64,000 bases of DNA from contig OZ244254.1 in the NCBI GenBank assembly GCA_965217205.1, forward strand, positions 2,914,001 to 2,978,000, written 5' to 3'. A program made the translations under genes and the position numbers. A model generated the notes under the pieces. It did not search any database. It saw only the letters and a program-made list of their open reading frames with translations, and was not told where the DNA came from. Of the stretch, positions 17,272 through 25,528 are shown piece after piece; position 1 is the stretch's first letter; each line of letters starts with the position of its first letter. The stretch is from Maricaulis sp947259345. GTDB taxonomy: Bacteria; Pseudomonadota; Alphaproteobacteria; Caulobacterales; Maricaulaceae.

Positions 17272-17354
17272 GCGGTGACCATTCGTGTCGGGACCTCCCG
17301 AGACGCACAGTCTGCCGCATCATGTCTTGCAAATGTGTAAGCCCGGCTGCGGGT

Positions 17355-17783
17355 TTAGCGAAGGGTCGCAATAATCGCCCCGTCTATCGAGAGAGCGCCG
17401 CCGCCGCGCGCGAACAGATAGAAGCTGATCGCGGCGAATACTGCCACCGAGGTCCATGCCTCCGGCAGAACCCAAAACCCGTAAATGGCGCAGGCGATCA
17501 ACAGGGTCAGCCCGACCAGCCGGGTGAGAAAACCGATAGTCAACATGAAAGCGATCAAATGCGCGCCCCAGACAGCGATCTGGGCTGTCTGCGCGGCCGA
17601 AACAAGCGGGATGTTCCAGACCGTTGCCGCCGCCACCATGTCCGGCATGACGCCCGGCCAGGCATCCGCATTCGATCGCGCCCAGGCCCAAAGCCCCGGA
17701 ACGAGCGACAGCCGCAAGACGCCGCCGACAATCCAGTCCGGCAGGAAACGCTCGGCGCGCGCCGGCTGATCGCTGGATTCCAT
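17355..17783 (-). CDS. DoxX-family membrane protein, second copy
   Basis: A 142-residue protein with four predicted transmembrane helices. The DoxX pattern is visible in LRLSLVPGLWAWARSN, WGAHLIAFMLTIGFLTRLVGL and FAAISFYLFARGGGALSIDG. It lies 87 bp downstream of another DoxX gene on the same strand, at the end of the bufferin operon. Its role is unknown. It may be a BufD-like quinone-linked redox partner or a duplicate of the upstream gene, although the two sequences are clearly diverged. Confidence 0.72.
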   Translation of the reverse strand: MESSDQPARAERFLPDWIVGGVLRLSLVPGLWAWARSNADAWPGVMPDMVAAATVWNIPLVSAAQTAQIAVWGAHLIAFMLTIGFLTRLVGLTLLIACAIYGFWVLPEAWTSVAVFAAISFYLFARGGGALSIDGAIIATLR

Positions 17784-17870
17784 CTCACCCCCCGGTGCTC
17801 ACTCCACCCGTCCCTCCGGGTGATGCGGATGACCATGCCGCAGAGGCCAGACCGGTGCAATCAAACGCAC

Positions 17871-18407
17871 CTAAGGCGCGAAATTCCGTCGAAGGATATG
17901 GTCCAGAGACACGCGGCCGGGACCGTGGAACACCAGATAGAGCGCTATGACCAGCCACAGGGCATGGGTGCTCCACCAGGCCTCTGGAAAGATGAAAATC
18001 TGTATCACCAGCGTCAGGCCAATGAGCGCGAGCGCCCCGATCCGGGTCGCCAAACCCAGAACGAGCATGATGGGAATCACGAATTCGGCAAGCGTGGCCA
18101 TCCAGGCTGCCCATTCCGGCGGCAGGAGCGGAAGGGCGAAATCGGTCCGGAACTGGTGCAATGTCGCAGGTTTGAGATCGAGCGGCAGCTCGGGCACTCG
18201 CATCCGGGCCCGTTCGACGGGGAAGTCATTGATCAGCTCGGTATAGGTGAACAGCTTGCTCGTGTTCACCTTGGTAAGCAGGGAGCGCCAGAATATTCCG
18301 GCCAGCGTCAACCGGGCGAGCACGGGGAGGATGTCGGGCGCCAACCGCGCCGATACCCACTCGAACACCATGTCATGATGGGCTCTCAGGCGATGGATCA
18401 TAGTCAT
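17871..18407 (-). CDS. bufD1: DoxX-family membrane protein of the bufferin operon
   Basis: A 178-residue protein with DoxX-type helices (VLARLTLAGIFWRSLLTK, MATLAEFVIPIMLVLGLATR, ALIGLTLVIQIFIFPEAW) and a periplasmic-like insert after helix 1 (about residues 50-90). Its start overlaps the bufC1-like stop by 4 bp (ATGA). DoxX genes are regular partners of DUF692 and DUF2063 genes in bufferin/MNIO clusters, where they are thought to serve electron transfer. The function here is inferred from that context. Confidence 0.8.
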   Translation of the reverse strand: MTMIHRLRAHHDMVFEWVSARLAPDILPVLARLTLAGIFWRSLLTKVNTSKLFTYTELINDFPVERARMRVPELPLDLKPATLHQFRTDFALPLLPPEWAAWMATLAEFVIPIMLVLGLATRIGALALIGLTLVIQIFIFPEAWWSTHALWLVIALYLVFHGPGRVSLDHILRRNFAP

Positions 18408-19165
18408 GGCAAAGCATCTCCGCTCAGATAGCCCCCTGTGAGTGCCGCCTCGAACGCTCTGGCCGGGTCGAAACCAGCGTGTTGGATGAGCGCATCCTCG
18501 CTCGCTTCCGCAAGTGATTGGCCTTCATCGAGACTGGCAATAAATCGGACTGAGCCCGGATCGAGCACGACGGATCGCACATCGCCGAACGGGCGCCAGA
18601 CCAGGACGCCTTGCGCCTTGGGAGCCAGCGTCACCCGCCTCGCCTCGCTGCGGCCGGATCGGTGTCTTTGCCAAATGCCGTGAACCGGCCAGGCCAGGCA
18701 CAGCAGTCGGGCGGACGGGTGAAGTCCGGGATTGAGCGCGGCGATCCTGTCCGGCGGGAGCTGCGCCATCTGCCCCGGCCTGCAGGGCGACGCATCTGCT
18801 GCGAGATGCGCTTCCAGCCAGGCCCGGTCGAGGCGGGCGATATCGGCAAGATAGGGCAGCGTCCGAGCCGGCTGGTAGCCGTCAACAAAATCCGCAAATC
18901 CGCTGCCATACCCGGTCAGACTTCGCGTGCGCGGCGGGCCCGATTGCCAGAAGGCTTTCGCCATAGGTGAAAAGAAGCGCGCACCGGTCAGCGCGTTGAC
19001 GACCGGATAGGCCGCGCGCAGAGCTTCGATCGCAGAGGAAGCGACATTGTTGCAGTAGACCGCCAGTCGAGCCGCGTGCCCGGGTCGCTCCAGATAGGGC
19101 CGTGCCGCCTCATGGTCACCGCTCCTAAGGGCGTCTGCGAAGTCATCGTAAAATTGCCTAGACAT
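18404..19165 (-). CDS. bufC1: Bufferin maturation partner protein (DUF2063, HvfC/BufC-like)
   Basis: A 253-residue protein with the DUF2063 N-terminal helical domain (AARLAVYCNNVASSAIEALR, then YPVVNALTG and FADFVDGYQPARTLPYLADI) and a divergent C-terminal half. This family partners DUF692 oxygenases, presenting the precursor peptide to the enzyme. It overlaps the upstream bufB1-like gene by 8 bp and the downstream DoxX gene by 4 bp, so the three genes are tightly coupled. A TTG 21 bp further upstream is an alternative start. Confidence 0.83.
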   Translation of the reverse strand: MSRQFYDDFADALRSGDHEAARPYLERPGHAARLAVYCNNVASSAIEALRAAYPVVNALTGARFFSPMAKAFWQSGPPRTRSLTGYGSGFADFVDGYQPARTLPYLADIARLDRAWLEAHLAADASPCRPGQMAQLPPDRIAALNPGLHPSARLLCLAWPVHGIWQRHRSGRSEARRVTLAPKAQGVLVWRPFGDVRSVVLDPGSVRFIASLDEGQSLAEASEDALIQHAGFDPARAFEAALTGGYLSGDALP

Positions 19166-20012
19166 GGGCGACTGTGGTTGTGCCAAGCGACGCCAGGCGA
19201 CGTGCTGCCTGCTCGCGCTCCGCCATCAGCTGCCCGAAGGCTGGCAAATGCGTGTCGCGTTCGATCAGGGTCGGGCGAGGGCCGATCAGGGCAATAACCG
19301 TCTCGAAAAGCCGCCAGACCGGTTTGGCGACCGGTGCACCATGGGTGTCGATCAATAAATGTTCACCCAGCCCTGTATCCGCCTCATGCCCGGCCAAATG
19401 GATTTCACCCACGGCGTCCGCCGGAATCCGGCGTAGCCAGTCCTGCACGTCAAAGCCGATATTCTGGGCCCCGAGATAGAGGTTATTGACGTCCAACAGG
19501 AGGCCGCAGCCGGTCCGGCGGACCGTCTCGGCGAGAAAGTCAGCCTCATCGCCATCGCCCTCGAGCCGGACATAGCGCGCCGGGTTTTCAATCAGGATCT
19601 GCCGTCCCAGCGCGGTCTGCATGATGTCGACATTGCGACAGAAAATATCCAGAGCCGTCTGCGTCATCGGGACAGGAAGAAGATCCGGGAACCAGACATC
19701 GCCGAGCGCCGACCAGGCGAGATGCTCGGAGATCAGCACAGGCTCATAGCGGTCGACAAGGCGCGACCAGTTCGCCAAGTGGTGTGGGTCCGGTCGGTCC
19801 GGCCCGCCAAGCGACATGGCCACGCCGTGCAGGCTGAGGGGATGAACCTCGCGGATCGCGTCCAGCCAGCGAAGTCGCGGGCCGCCTTCCGACACGTAGT
19901 TTTCGGGATGAATTTCGAACCAGAGGCCGTCCGCCCGCGCCTCCAACGCCGAACGAAAATGCTCGGGCTTCAGGCTGATGCCTGCAACGGGGGACGTGTC
20001 GGGAAGCGCCAT
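19158..20012 (-). CDS. bufB1: Multinuclear non-heme iron oxygenase (DUF692), bufferin maturase
   Basis: A 284-residue TIM-barrel enzyme of the MNIO family, which modifies cysteines of ribosomal peptides using an iron cluster and oxygen. Family blocks are intact: GISLKPEH, WFEIHPENY, LHGVAMSLG, ISEHLAW, IENPARY, LLLDVNNLYLG, EIHLAGHE and DTHGAPV. They include the expected His/Glu/Asp iron ligands. The ATG at 20012 matches the family start; an earlier in-frame ATG at 20123 reads into non-conserved sequence. The precursor gene lies 50 bp upstream. Confidence 0.92.
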   Translation of the reverse strand: MALPDTSPVAGISLKPEHFRSALEARADGLWFEIHPENYVSEGGPRLRWLDAIREVHPLSLHGVAMSLGGPDRPDPHHLANWSRLVDRYEPVLISEHLAWSALGDVWFPDLLPVPMTQTALDIFCRNVDIMQTALGRQILIENPARYVRLEGDGDEADFLAETVRRTGCGLLLDVNNLYLGAQNIGFDVQDWLRRIPADAVGEIHLAGHEADTGLGEHLLIDTHGAPVAKPVWRLFETVIALIGPRPTLIERDTHLPAFGQLMAEREQAARRLASLGTTTVAHV

Positions 20013-20062
20013 GGCGAACAGCCTCTCAAGGGGTCGGCGTGACCAACCCCCTGAGCTTCGGA

Positions 20063-20353
20063 TCAGGGACGCTCGATGGGGGTCAGGGACCCAGTGCCAT
20101 AGGGTGTCTGGATCGACTCGCATGTACCCTCAGGCACATAGGTCCAGGCATTGCCCTGATAGTCGACTGTGGACGTACCGGCGCAGGATGTGCCCGGGCC
20201 CGCGGCGCAGTCATTCTCACCGGCCAGTGCAATGCCATAACATTGCTCCATCTCCTCGGCAGTCGTCGATATACTCGCCTGAGCCGCGGCGCCTGACAGA
20301 GACAGGGCAAGGGCGGATACGGCAAGGGCAGTGGTACGTGTAGGGGCTTTCAT
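20063..20353 (-). CDS. bufA1: Bufferin precursor (DUF2282), RiPP metallophore
   Basis: A 96-residue exported small protein. Residues 1-26 form a signal peptide with a hydrophobic core (ALAVSALALSLSGAAAQA). The mature part has four cysteines (38, 49, 57, 78) in the DUF2282 arrangement QCYGIA, NDCA, SCAGTS and EGTCES, ending GSLTP. In the bufferin family the MNIO converts core cysteines to thiooxazoles and the product binds copper in the periplasm. GGAG lies 10 nt before the ATG at 20353. It is the first gene of a bufA-B-C-DoxX unit. Confidence 0.9.
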   Translation of the reverse strand: MKAPTRTTALAVSALALSLSGAAAQASISTTAEEMEQCYGIALAGENDCAAGPGTSCAGTSTVDYQGNAWTYVPEGTCESIQTPYGTGSLTPIERP

Positions 20354-20707
20354 CGTGTGCGATCTCCAGCTTGGGTGACGACCGGAACGACCTGCTGGCC
20401 GCCCGGACACCCAGACACTGACGCCACGGCGCTTCGCACGCCAATCACGTAGCCGCGCAGGGCGTCACCTTCGCGTGACTGTCTTTCAATGCAGCCTCCG
20501 CATTCCGTCAGGCCTCCGTGAACAAGGCGACTGGTGACAGACCAAAGACGCGCACATTGTTGCTGCCGCAGCGCCGATCAAGCTTTGCCCACCGGCTTTG
20601 CTCAGCCGCCCGGGCGGTGGACATCGGCGCTACAATCAGGATCTGACAACCCGGCTCGAACCCGTATGGAGCGCGTTGCCAGGCACAGCCCCGACACGTT
20701 TCCCAGA
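20354..20707. other. 354-bp intergenic region upstream of the bufferin operon
   Basis: No coding frame is convincing on either strand. It should hold the bufferin promoter. I could not identify a sigma-70, ECF or metal-regulator site that I would defend. No terminator with a T-run is visible after the DUF3108-like gene that ends at 20708. Confidence 0.5.
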
Positions 20708-21427
20708 TCAGTCCGCCGGTGCGACAAATCTCATGGGCTGGCCGCCAACATCAATGCGAACGATCCGGCCACTGTCGCGATCGATGTAGATATCGTTGGG
20801 TGGCGTCCCGCCACGCTGCTCGATGTGGAGGGTCTGGAACACACCAGCCGGGGTTTCAATTTCTGCCTCGCCGACTGCCGTAAGCGTCACGGCTTCTTCC
20901 GTATTGGTCATCGTGGCGAACCAGTTGAACGACACGCTCTCGCCGACTTCGAATGGAAACGCCGCGGCGACCAGGAAGTAGCTGGCGCGCAGTATCGTAC
21001 CACCCGTCAACTCGGACGCGAGCGGCCGCGAATTGACGCCCGATCCCGGTTGAACGATCTGGAGACTCCCGGCCGCCGAGCCTGGCTCGAAGTCAACGTC
21101 GAACACATAGTAATTGGCGCCCTGGTGGAAGCGAATATCGCTGGAGACCGGCGCGAGTCCCTCCCGGCGCAAACGGACTTCCATCGTCTCGTATACCTCG
21201 CCGGAAGCCCACATGGTCCGGTCATAGAGGACGATATCCTCGCCCTCCGCATGCCAGCCATAGCGCATAAATCCATCCGGTTCGCCTTCATACTGAAGCT
21301 CCAGATAGACCTCGCCCTCGTTCAAACGCTCCGGATCGAGCCGAGACTCCCAATCGCTGGACTGGGCCTGGACAGGCAGGCTGGCAAGGGCCGCCGCCGA
21401 AAGGGCGGCAAGACAGGTCATTTTCAT
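20708..21427 (-). CDS. DUF3108-like secreted protein
   Basis: A 239-residue protein with a signal peptide (MKMTCLAALSAAALASLPVQAQ). The mature part is beta-rich, with repeated blocks (GFMRYGWHAEGEDIVLYDRT, ETMEVRLRREGLAPVSSDIR) and a C-terminal stretch ending DRDSGRIVRIDVGGQPMRF. This resembles DUF3108-type periplasmic proteins, which carry a similar closing motif. GGGAG lies 8 nt upstream of the ATG at 21427; the ATG at 21430 is an equal alternative. It lies 74 bp after the carotenoid-oxygenase operon genes on the same strand. Function unknown. Confidence 0.7.
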   Translation of the reverse strand: MKMTCLAALSAAALASLPVQAQSSDWESRLDPERLNEGEVYLELQYEGEPDGFMRYGWHAEGEDIVLYDRTMWASGEVYETMEVRLRREGLAPVSSDIRFHQGANYYVFDVDFEPGSAAGSLQIVQPGSGVNSRPLASELTGGTILRASYFLVAAAFPFEVGESVSFNWFATMTNTEEAVTLTAVGEAEIETPAGVFQTLHIEQRGGTPPNDIYIDRDSGRIVRIDVGGQPMRFVAPAD

Positions 21428-21500
21428 CATGTATCTCCCAACGCCCAAGCCGGGAGGGGGACGCTTTCATGTTGCCGATGTCGGCAGTCTTTCCGTCACA

Positions 21501-21908
21501 TTAACTCCCGACAATGACCCCAAACAAGGTCGTGAACATCAGTCGACCCGGCACGAAGGCGAACAGCCCCGGAATCATCAAGGCCGCGAAAAAGAGCGAA
21601 ACCGCATTCTTTCGATGACCCGCAAGGTCGCCACGGCGGATACTCCAGACCAGACCCGCGAGGCCGATCAGCGTCACCGGGACAAAGAGATGGATCCAGG
21701 AGAAGGCACCATCATTGATCTGGCGGATAAAGATCGCGCTGACGGCGGTCGTGGCCATCAATGCGACAAAGATCATGCCCAACACCCGGTGGGGGAGAAG
21801 CCCCTTGGGGCCTAGCCATTGCACGAGGCCCACCGCCATCGAAGTCAGCGCGCACAGCGCATGAACCTGCACGACCCACGGGGCCTGGAAGAAGGCATCC
21901 ATATTCAT
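21501..21908 (-). CDS. DUF2306-family membrane protein
   Basis: A 135-residue protein with four helices in the DUF2306 pattern (VVQVHALCALTSMAVGLVQW, HRVLGMIFVALMATTAVSAI, WIHLFVPVTLIGLAGLVW, VSLFFAALMIPGLFAFVPGR). Conserved histidines at the start of helices one and two and in WIHLF suggest a redox or heme-linked membrane protein, but this is not shown. The ATG at 21908 is one base after the TGA of the carotenoid-oxygenase gene. An ATG two codons later also fits. Confidence 0.8.
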   Translation of the reverse strand: MNMDAFFQAPWVVQVHALCALTSMAVGLVQWLGPKGLLPHRVLGMIFVALMATTAVSAIFIRQINDGAFSWIHLFVPVTLIGLAGLVWSIRRGDLAGHRKNAVSLFFAALMIPGLFAFVPGRLMFTTLFGVIVGS

Positions 21909-21909
21909 C

Positions 21910-23433
21910 TCAGGCCAACCTGCCCGAACGCCAGCAGCCATGGAATCCAAACGGGCAGGCATAGCCCAGCCGCCAGCTCGCCACCGGACCATCGGACAAA
22001 TGCCCGGCATTGAACAAATGCAGCTCGGTGCGGCGAGCCCCCGCGTTGAGCGCGGTGTGGAGGATCCAGCCCTGCCCCTCCGGCGCGTCCGGTGCAGCGG
22101 GTATAAAGAGTGGCTCCTCGACATAGATGTCCGGGCCGTGGTCGAACGCGTCGTGCGCGCCGGTGTGCAAATTGCGCCGCTCGATCCGCGTCGCGCCGCG
22201 CGGTTGATCTGCATCCCAGGCGATATGCCAGGTGTCGCGCCGGCGCAAGCCGGTCAGTCGCGGATCGACCTGCGGGAATTCGATATAGCCCGCGCCCAGC
22301 GCCTCGACCCGGCTACGACCACCCGGTGCCAAGGTGACCAGCATGTGCCGGCTCTGGGAATCCGTCTGGGTTTCGGCCTGACCCCGCATGACGTCATAGG
22401 CCCCCGCCATGGCAAAGCGCGCATCCTGCGACAGCGCAGCGTCAAGCCGGATCGTACCATCCGCCTCCTCCCAGGCGCCACCGAAATGGAAGAGGAAGCC
22501 GGGCGGCAATTCCCACGACCGACGCACGGACCAGTCATTCTTGTCCACCGCGATCGCTAGCATGGGGGCGTCTTCATCGAACTGGAAACTCTCGATGAAG
22601 GGGAGGCGCATCCGGTCGAAGCGGTAGCTGCCGACCAGGAAGACCAGCGAGTGCTCGGTGATCACAAAGTCATGCACCATCCCGCCGGGCACATCATTGA
22701 GAAGGCCTGCATCGAGCAGTGTCCCGTCCGGCCCGATTTTCCAGAGGATCAGCCGAGCGCCCGGCGCATCCTGACCGAAATTCCAGACAATGCCGGTTTC
22801 GGGCTCCCGTTTTGGGTGCGCAGAGAAGGGAACGCCGTCCAGACCATTGCCCCAGCGCCGGGCACCCCGACTGTCCAGCGTATCCGGGTCGATCGACCAG
22901 GCGGATCCGCCTTCCCAGAGTGCGAGGAGTTCATCGCCGAGCAGGATGACAGAGGTGTTGGCGACATTCATGTCGTCCGGCCCCGTCAGCCCGCCCGGCT
23001 GAGGGGGCACCGAGCCGAGTGCGGGCACGATAAAACGTCCCGCCGCTTCCTCGATCTGCCACTTATCGGTCTCGATGAAACGCCCGCGATGATGCACCCC
23101 GTCCGGACCGATCTGCCAGGACTGAAGAAAGCCATCACCGTCGAACCAGTGCCGATAGCGCCAGTCCTGTCGCGAGAACCGGCCCGGTCCATTGCGATAG
23201 AGCGTGCCGGTGAACCCGTCCGGCACGTGTCCCGAAATCAACTCGGCCCGGCTATCGAACCCGGCAGCCGGGGCGTCCCGGACAATCAATGTCCAGGGAT
23301 CGTTCGCCGCGGCGGCCTGATAGTCCATAAAGACCGGATCGCCCTGGCGCGCGAAGGCCGGCGTATTGAACGCAGCGGCGCCTCCGGCAGCGGCGAGGAG
23401 TTGGAGCGCGTCTCGACGGGACAGGGCGGTCAT
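21910..23433 (-). CDS. Carotenoid oxygenase-family protein, Tat-exported
   Basis: A 507-residue member of the RPE65/carotenoid-cleavage/lignostilbene dioxygenase family, which uses four histidines to hold Fe(II) in a seven-bladed propeller. A twin-arginine signal (SRRDALQLLAAAGGAAAF) begins at residue 5. Family blocks include TLYRNGPGRF, HWFDGDGFL, GGMVHDFVITEHSLVF, the FHFGGAWE segment and the C-terminal CPFGFHGCW. GGGAG lies 7 nt before the ATG at 23433. The gene follows the DUF2141 gene by 10 bp, a common pairing. The substrate, carotenoid or stilbene, is unknown. Confidence 0.92.
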   Translation of the reverse strand: MTALSRRDALQLLAAAGGAAAFNTPAFARQGDPVFMDYQAAAANDPWTLIVRDAPAAGFDSRAELISGHVPDGFTGTLYRNGPGRFSRQDWRYRHWFDGDGFLQSWQIGPDGVHHRGRFIETDKWQIEEAAGRFIVPALGSVPPQPGGLTGPDDMNVANTSVILLGDELLALWEGGSAWSIDPDTLDSRGARRWGNGLDGVPFSAHPKREPETGIVWNFGQDAPGARLILWKIGPDGTLLDAGLLNDVPGGMVHDFVITEHSLVFLVGSYRFDRMRLPFIESFQFDEDAPMLAIAVDKNDWSVRRSWELPPGFLFHFGGAWEEADGTIRLDAALSQDARFAMAGAYDVMRGQAETQTDSQSRHMLVTLAPGGRSRVEALGAGYIEFPQVDPRLTGLRRRDTWHIAWDADQPRGATRIERRNLHTGAHDAFDHGPDIYVEEPLFIPAAPDAPEGQGWILHTALNAGARRTELHLFNAGHLSDGPVASWRLGYACPFGFHGCWRSGRLA

Positions 23434-23443
23434 GGCGCTCTCC

Positions 23444-23893
23444 CTATTCGAAGCGAATGGCGTGGACGGTGCCGTCGGCGGCGACGTCAAACACTGCGGC
23501 ATCCCAATTCGGCGGACCGAAACGGCCACGGGCATTGTTGGAAAAGGCGAAGGGCTCACTGGGGATGCCCATGAGATTGGTATCCATCTCACCATTGGCA
23601 TTCACGTCGTGATACATTTTCACGCCGTAGCGACCGGCTGGCAGGTCTTCGAACACCGCCACGACCTGACCGCCGGACACTTCTGCACGCGTCCCGGCAA
23701 CAGCGCTGCCGGAGTCCCAGGACGCCTCGCTGTCATAGATGCCGATCATCACGAAGCCTTCGGAAGGGGCGACTCCGGCAATCTCCAGGGTCAATGCCGC
23801 CTTGCTGTCCTCGGCGCTGGACAGGCCCGCGAGGCTCGCGGCCAGAACAGAGGCAGACAGCAGGGTCTTTGTCAGGGTCTTCATGGTGTTCAT
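23444..23893 (-). CDS. DUF2141 domain secreted protein
   Basis: A 149-residue protein with a signal peptide (about residues 1-27) and a single DUF2141 domain. The diagnostic block VKMYHDVNANGEMDTN is followed by LMGIPSEPFAFSNNARG. AAGGAG lies 8 nt before the ATG at 23893, which decides that start over earlier ATG and GTG codons. It is the first gene of a DUF2141, carotenoid-oxygenase, DUF2306 operon. DUF2141 proteins often accompany carotenoid-modifying enzymes, but their function is not known. Confidence 0.87.
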   Translation of the reverse strand: MNTMKTLTKTLLSASVLAASLAGLSSAEDSKAALTLEIAGVAPSEGFVMIGIYDSEASWDSGSAVAGTRAEVSGGQVVAVFEDLPAGRYGVKMYHDVNANGEMDTNLMGIPSEPFAFSNNARGRFGPPNWDAAVFDVAADGTVHAIRFE

Positions 23894-23972
23894 TGTCATC
23901 ACTCCTTGGCGGCCGGACGTCCGGCGTGTTCGAGAGGAGTGATGGCCGGCTCGGCGATCCGCCGCGAGCGCC

Positions 23973-24034
23973 TTTGCGCAAACGGGCTGCCAGACTTCGC
24001 GAATTGCGCTAGGTGTTCGTTCGCGCTTCGCGAA
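23973..24034. promoter_or_regulatory. Repeated palindromes in the divergent DUF2141/LytTR promoter region
   Basis: CTTCGCGAA occurs twice, at 23995-24003 and 24026-24034, 31 bp apart start to start (about three helical turns). Each copy contains the palindrome TTCGCGAA. A third palindrome, TTTGCGCAAA, is at 23973-23982. The block lies between the carotenoid-oxygenase operon and the LytTR gene, so it is a candidate binding region for that regulator. Confidence 0.45.
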
Positions 24035-24783
24035 TGACGGTGACCATGACGCTCAAACGCCTGAAACCCCTGTTGGTGAACATCGCCGCGATCCTGGCCT
24101 TGGGGACATTCCTGTCCATTCTGGGCCCCTATAATTCACACAATTTCGGTATTCCAGGCGTGTGGTTTTACTGGACCGGCCTGATGGCACTGGGTTGGGG
24201 GTCCGGATCACTCTTCACCTGGCTGTTTGATCGCTACCTGCCGGACTGGCCCCGTGCAGCAACCGGCCTGGCCCTGTCCGTGCTGGTCAGCCTCCCGGTC
24301 TTTCTGGCCGTCGCGGGCATCCAGGCGATGATCGGAGCTCCCTTCGAGCTGGCGGTCGCGCCGATCGTCTTCTTCTTCGTCTGGGTCATCTCGGCAGCCG
24401 TTGTGACCATCTCGATTCTGACGGAGCGGAATCGCCCCGCTTCGGAAAGTCCCGGCCCGCCCGTCGCGAGCCGCGCCCTGACCGACAAGCTCCCTCATCG
24501 CCTGAGACGCGCGAGTCTAATCGCCATGGTCGCCGAAGACCATTATCTGCGTGTTCATACCGACAAGGGAGAGGCGCTGATTCTGATGCGTCTAAGTGAT
24601 GCGATCACCGCTGCCGACGCTCTCGATGGCGCGCGGACGCACCGATCCTGGTGGGTGGCGCGGGAGGCGGTGGAGAGGGTCGACCGCGGGGATGGCCGGG
24701 CGAGGCTGATCCTGAACGGCAATATCGAAGCGCCGGTCAGTCGCACCTATGCGCCCAAACTGCGCGAAGCCGGCTGGTATTAG
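24034..24783 (+). CDS. Membrane-anchored LytTR DNA-binding regulator
   Basis: A protein of about 249 residues with four N-terminal transmembrane helices (about residues 10-140), a linker, and a C-terminal LytTR domain (about 150-245). LytTR blocks are clear: IAMVAEDHYLRVHTDKGE, ILMRLSDAI, HRSWWVAREAVERV and SRTYAPKLREAG. There is no receiver domain, so any signal is probably sensed in the membrane. The start is uncertain: GTG 24013, ATG 24034 and ATG 24046 are all possible and none has a strong Shine-Dalgarno. It is divergent from the carotenoid-oxygenase operon, its most likely target. Confidence 0.86.
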   Translation: MTVTMTLKRLKPLLVNIAAILALGTFLSILGPYNSHNFGIPGVWFYWTGLMALGWGSGSLFTWLFDRYLPDWPRAATGLALSVLVSLPVFLAVAGIQAMIGAPFELAVAPIVFFFVWVISAAVVTISILTERNRPASESPGPPVASRALTDKLPHRLRRASLIAMVAEDHYLRVHTDKGEALILMRLSDAITAADALDGARTHRSWWVAREAVERVDRGDGRARLILNGNIEAPVSRTYAPKLREAGWY

Positions 24784-25322
24784 CGGAAGGCCTTGCGGCG
24801 TTCGCGCCACTCCGCCGCGCTTTGACCCCACAAATCGACAATCATGTCGAATCCGGCGACCGGGACGTCGCGGCCCAGGTCGCGCGAGCCAAGCTTGCGG
24901 GCCACGCCCTGGCTGGGCGTATTGTCCGCGTGGATGAGATGGACCACTTCGGGCCATTCCAGCCGGCGGAAAACATCATCAAGGCAGGCCGCTGCCGCCT
25001 CGGTCGCATAGCCCTTGCGCCAGGTTGACCGGTTGAGCGACCAGCCGACTTCCGGCTGCGGCCAGCCATGCGGGTACCAAGGCCCGACCCGGCCGACCCA
25101 GGCACCGCTCGCCTTTTCGATCACCGAATAGAATCCGTATCCGCGCAGCGCCCAGTGTCCAACAATACCACACAAGCCGCGCCAGACATGGGCCGGCTCT
25201 TGTTGGCCGCCGATGAATTGCGTGGTTTCAGCGTCCGCCATGAGCTCACACAAGGGCTCGAAATCAGACAGGTCGGGCTGGCGCAAGATGAGACGGTCGG
25301 TCTCGAGATTGATCTGGCTCAT
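24780..25322 (-). CDS. GNAT-family N-acetyltransferase (RimJ/RimL type)
   Basis: A 180-residue acetyl-CoA-dependent acetyltransferase. It starts with the RimJ/RimL-type block INLETDRLILRQPDLSDFEP. The acetyl-CoA loop is in the segment NRSTWRKGYATEAAAACLDD, followed by the motif B region HADNTPSQGVARKLG. The start at 25322 is chosen because an upstream ATG at 25451 adds non-conserved sequence. Its stop overlaps the convergent LytTR gene stop by 4 bp. The substrate is unknown. Confidence 0.9.
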   Translation of the reverse strand: MSQINLETDRLILRQPDLSDFEPLCELMADAETTQFIGGQQEPAHVWRGLCGIVGHWALRGYGFYSVIEKASGAWVGRVGPWYPHGWPQPEVGWSLNRSTWRKGYATEAAAACLDDVFRRLEWPEVVHLIHADNTPSQGVARKLGSRDLGRDVPVAGFDMIVDLWGQSAAEWRERRKAFR

Positions 25323-25528
25323 AACGGCAATGGGGCCTGATGAGTGGGATTGGTCAAGTGAACTTCCAAAAACGGACTTCACGTATTCTATATGACTGTA
25401 TGCAGCTGCCCACCGCATTCTGTCCGCTTCAGAATGCGGTATGCCTATCAAGGCTCTCGCGCCGTGCGGACTGGATCGATTCTTGCACCGTGTTCGAGCA
25501 GAGCAAGCATGAGTGAGTCTTATTTTCC

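Noticed and set aside
20354..20707. ECF or SigF-type promoter upstream of the bufferin operon
   Set aside because: GGAAT- and CGAA-like pieces occur but never with an acceptable spacing, so I did not call a site.
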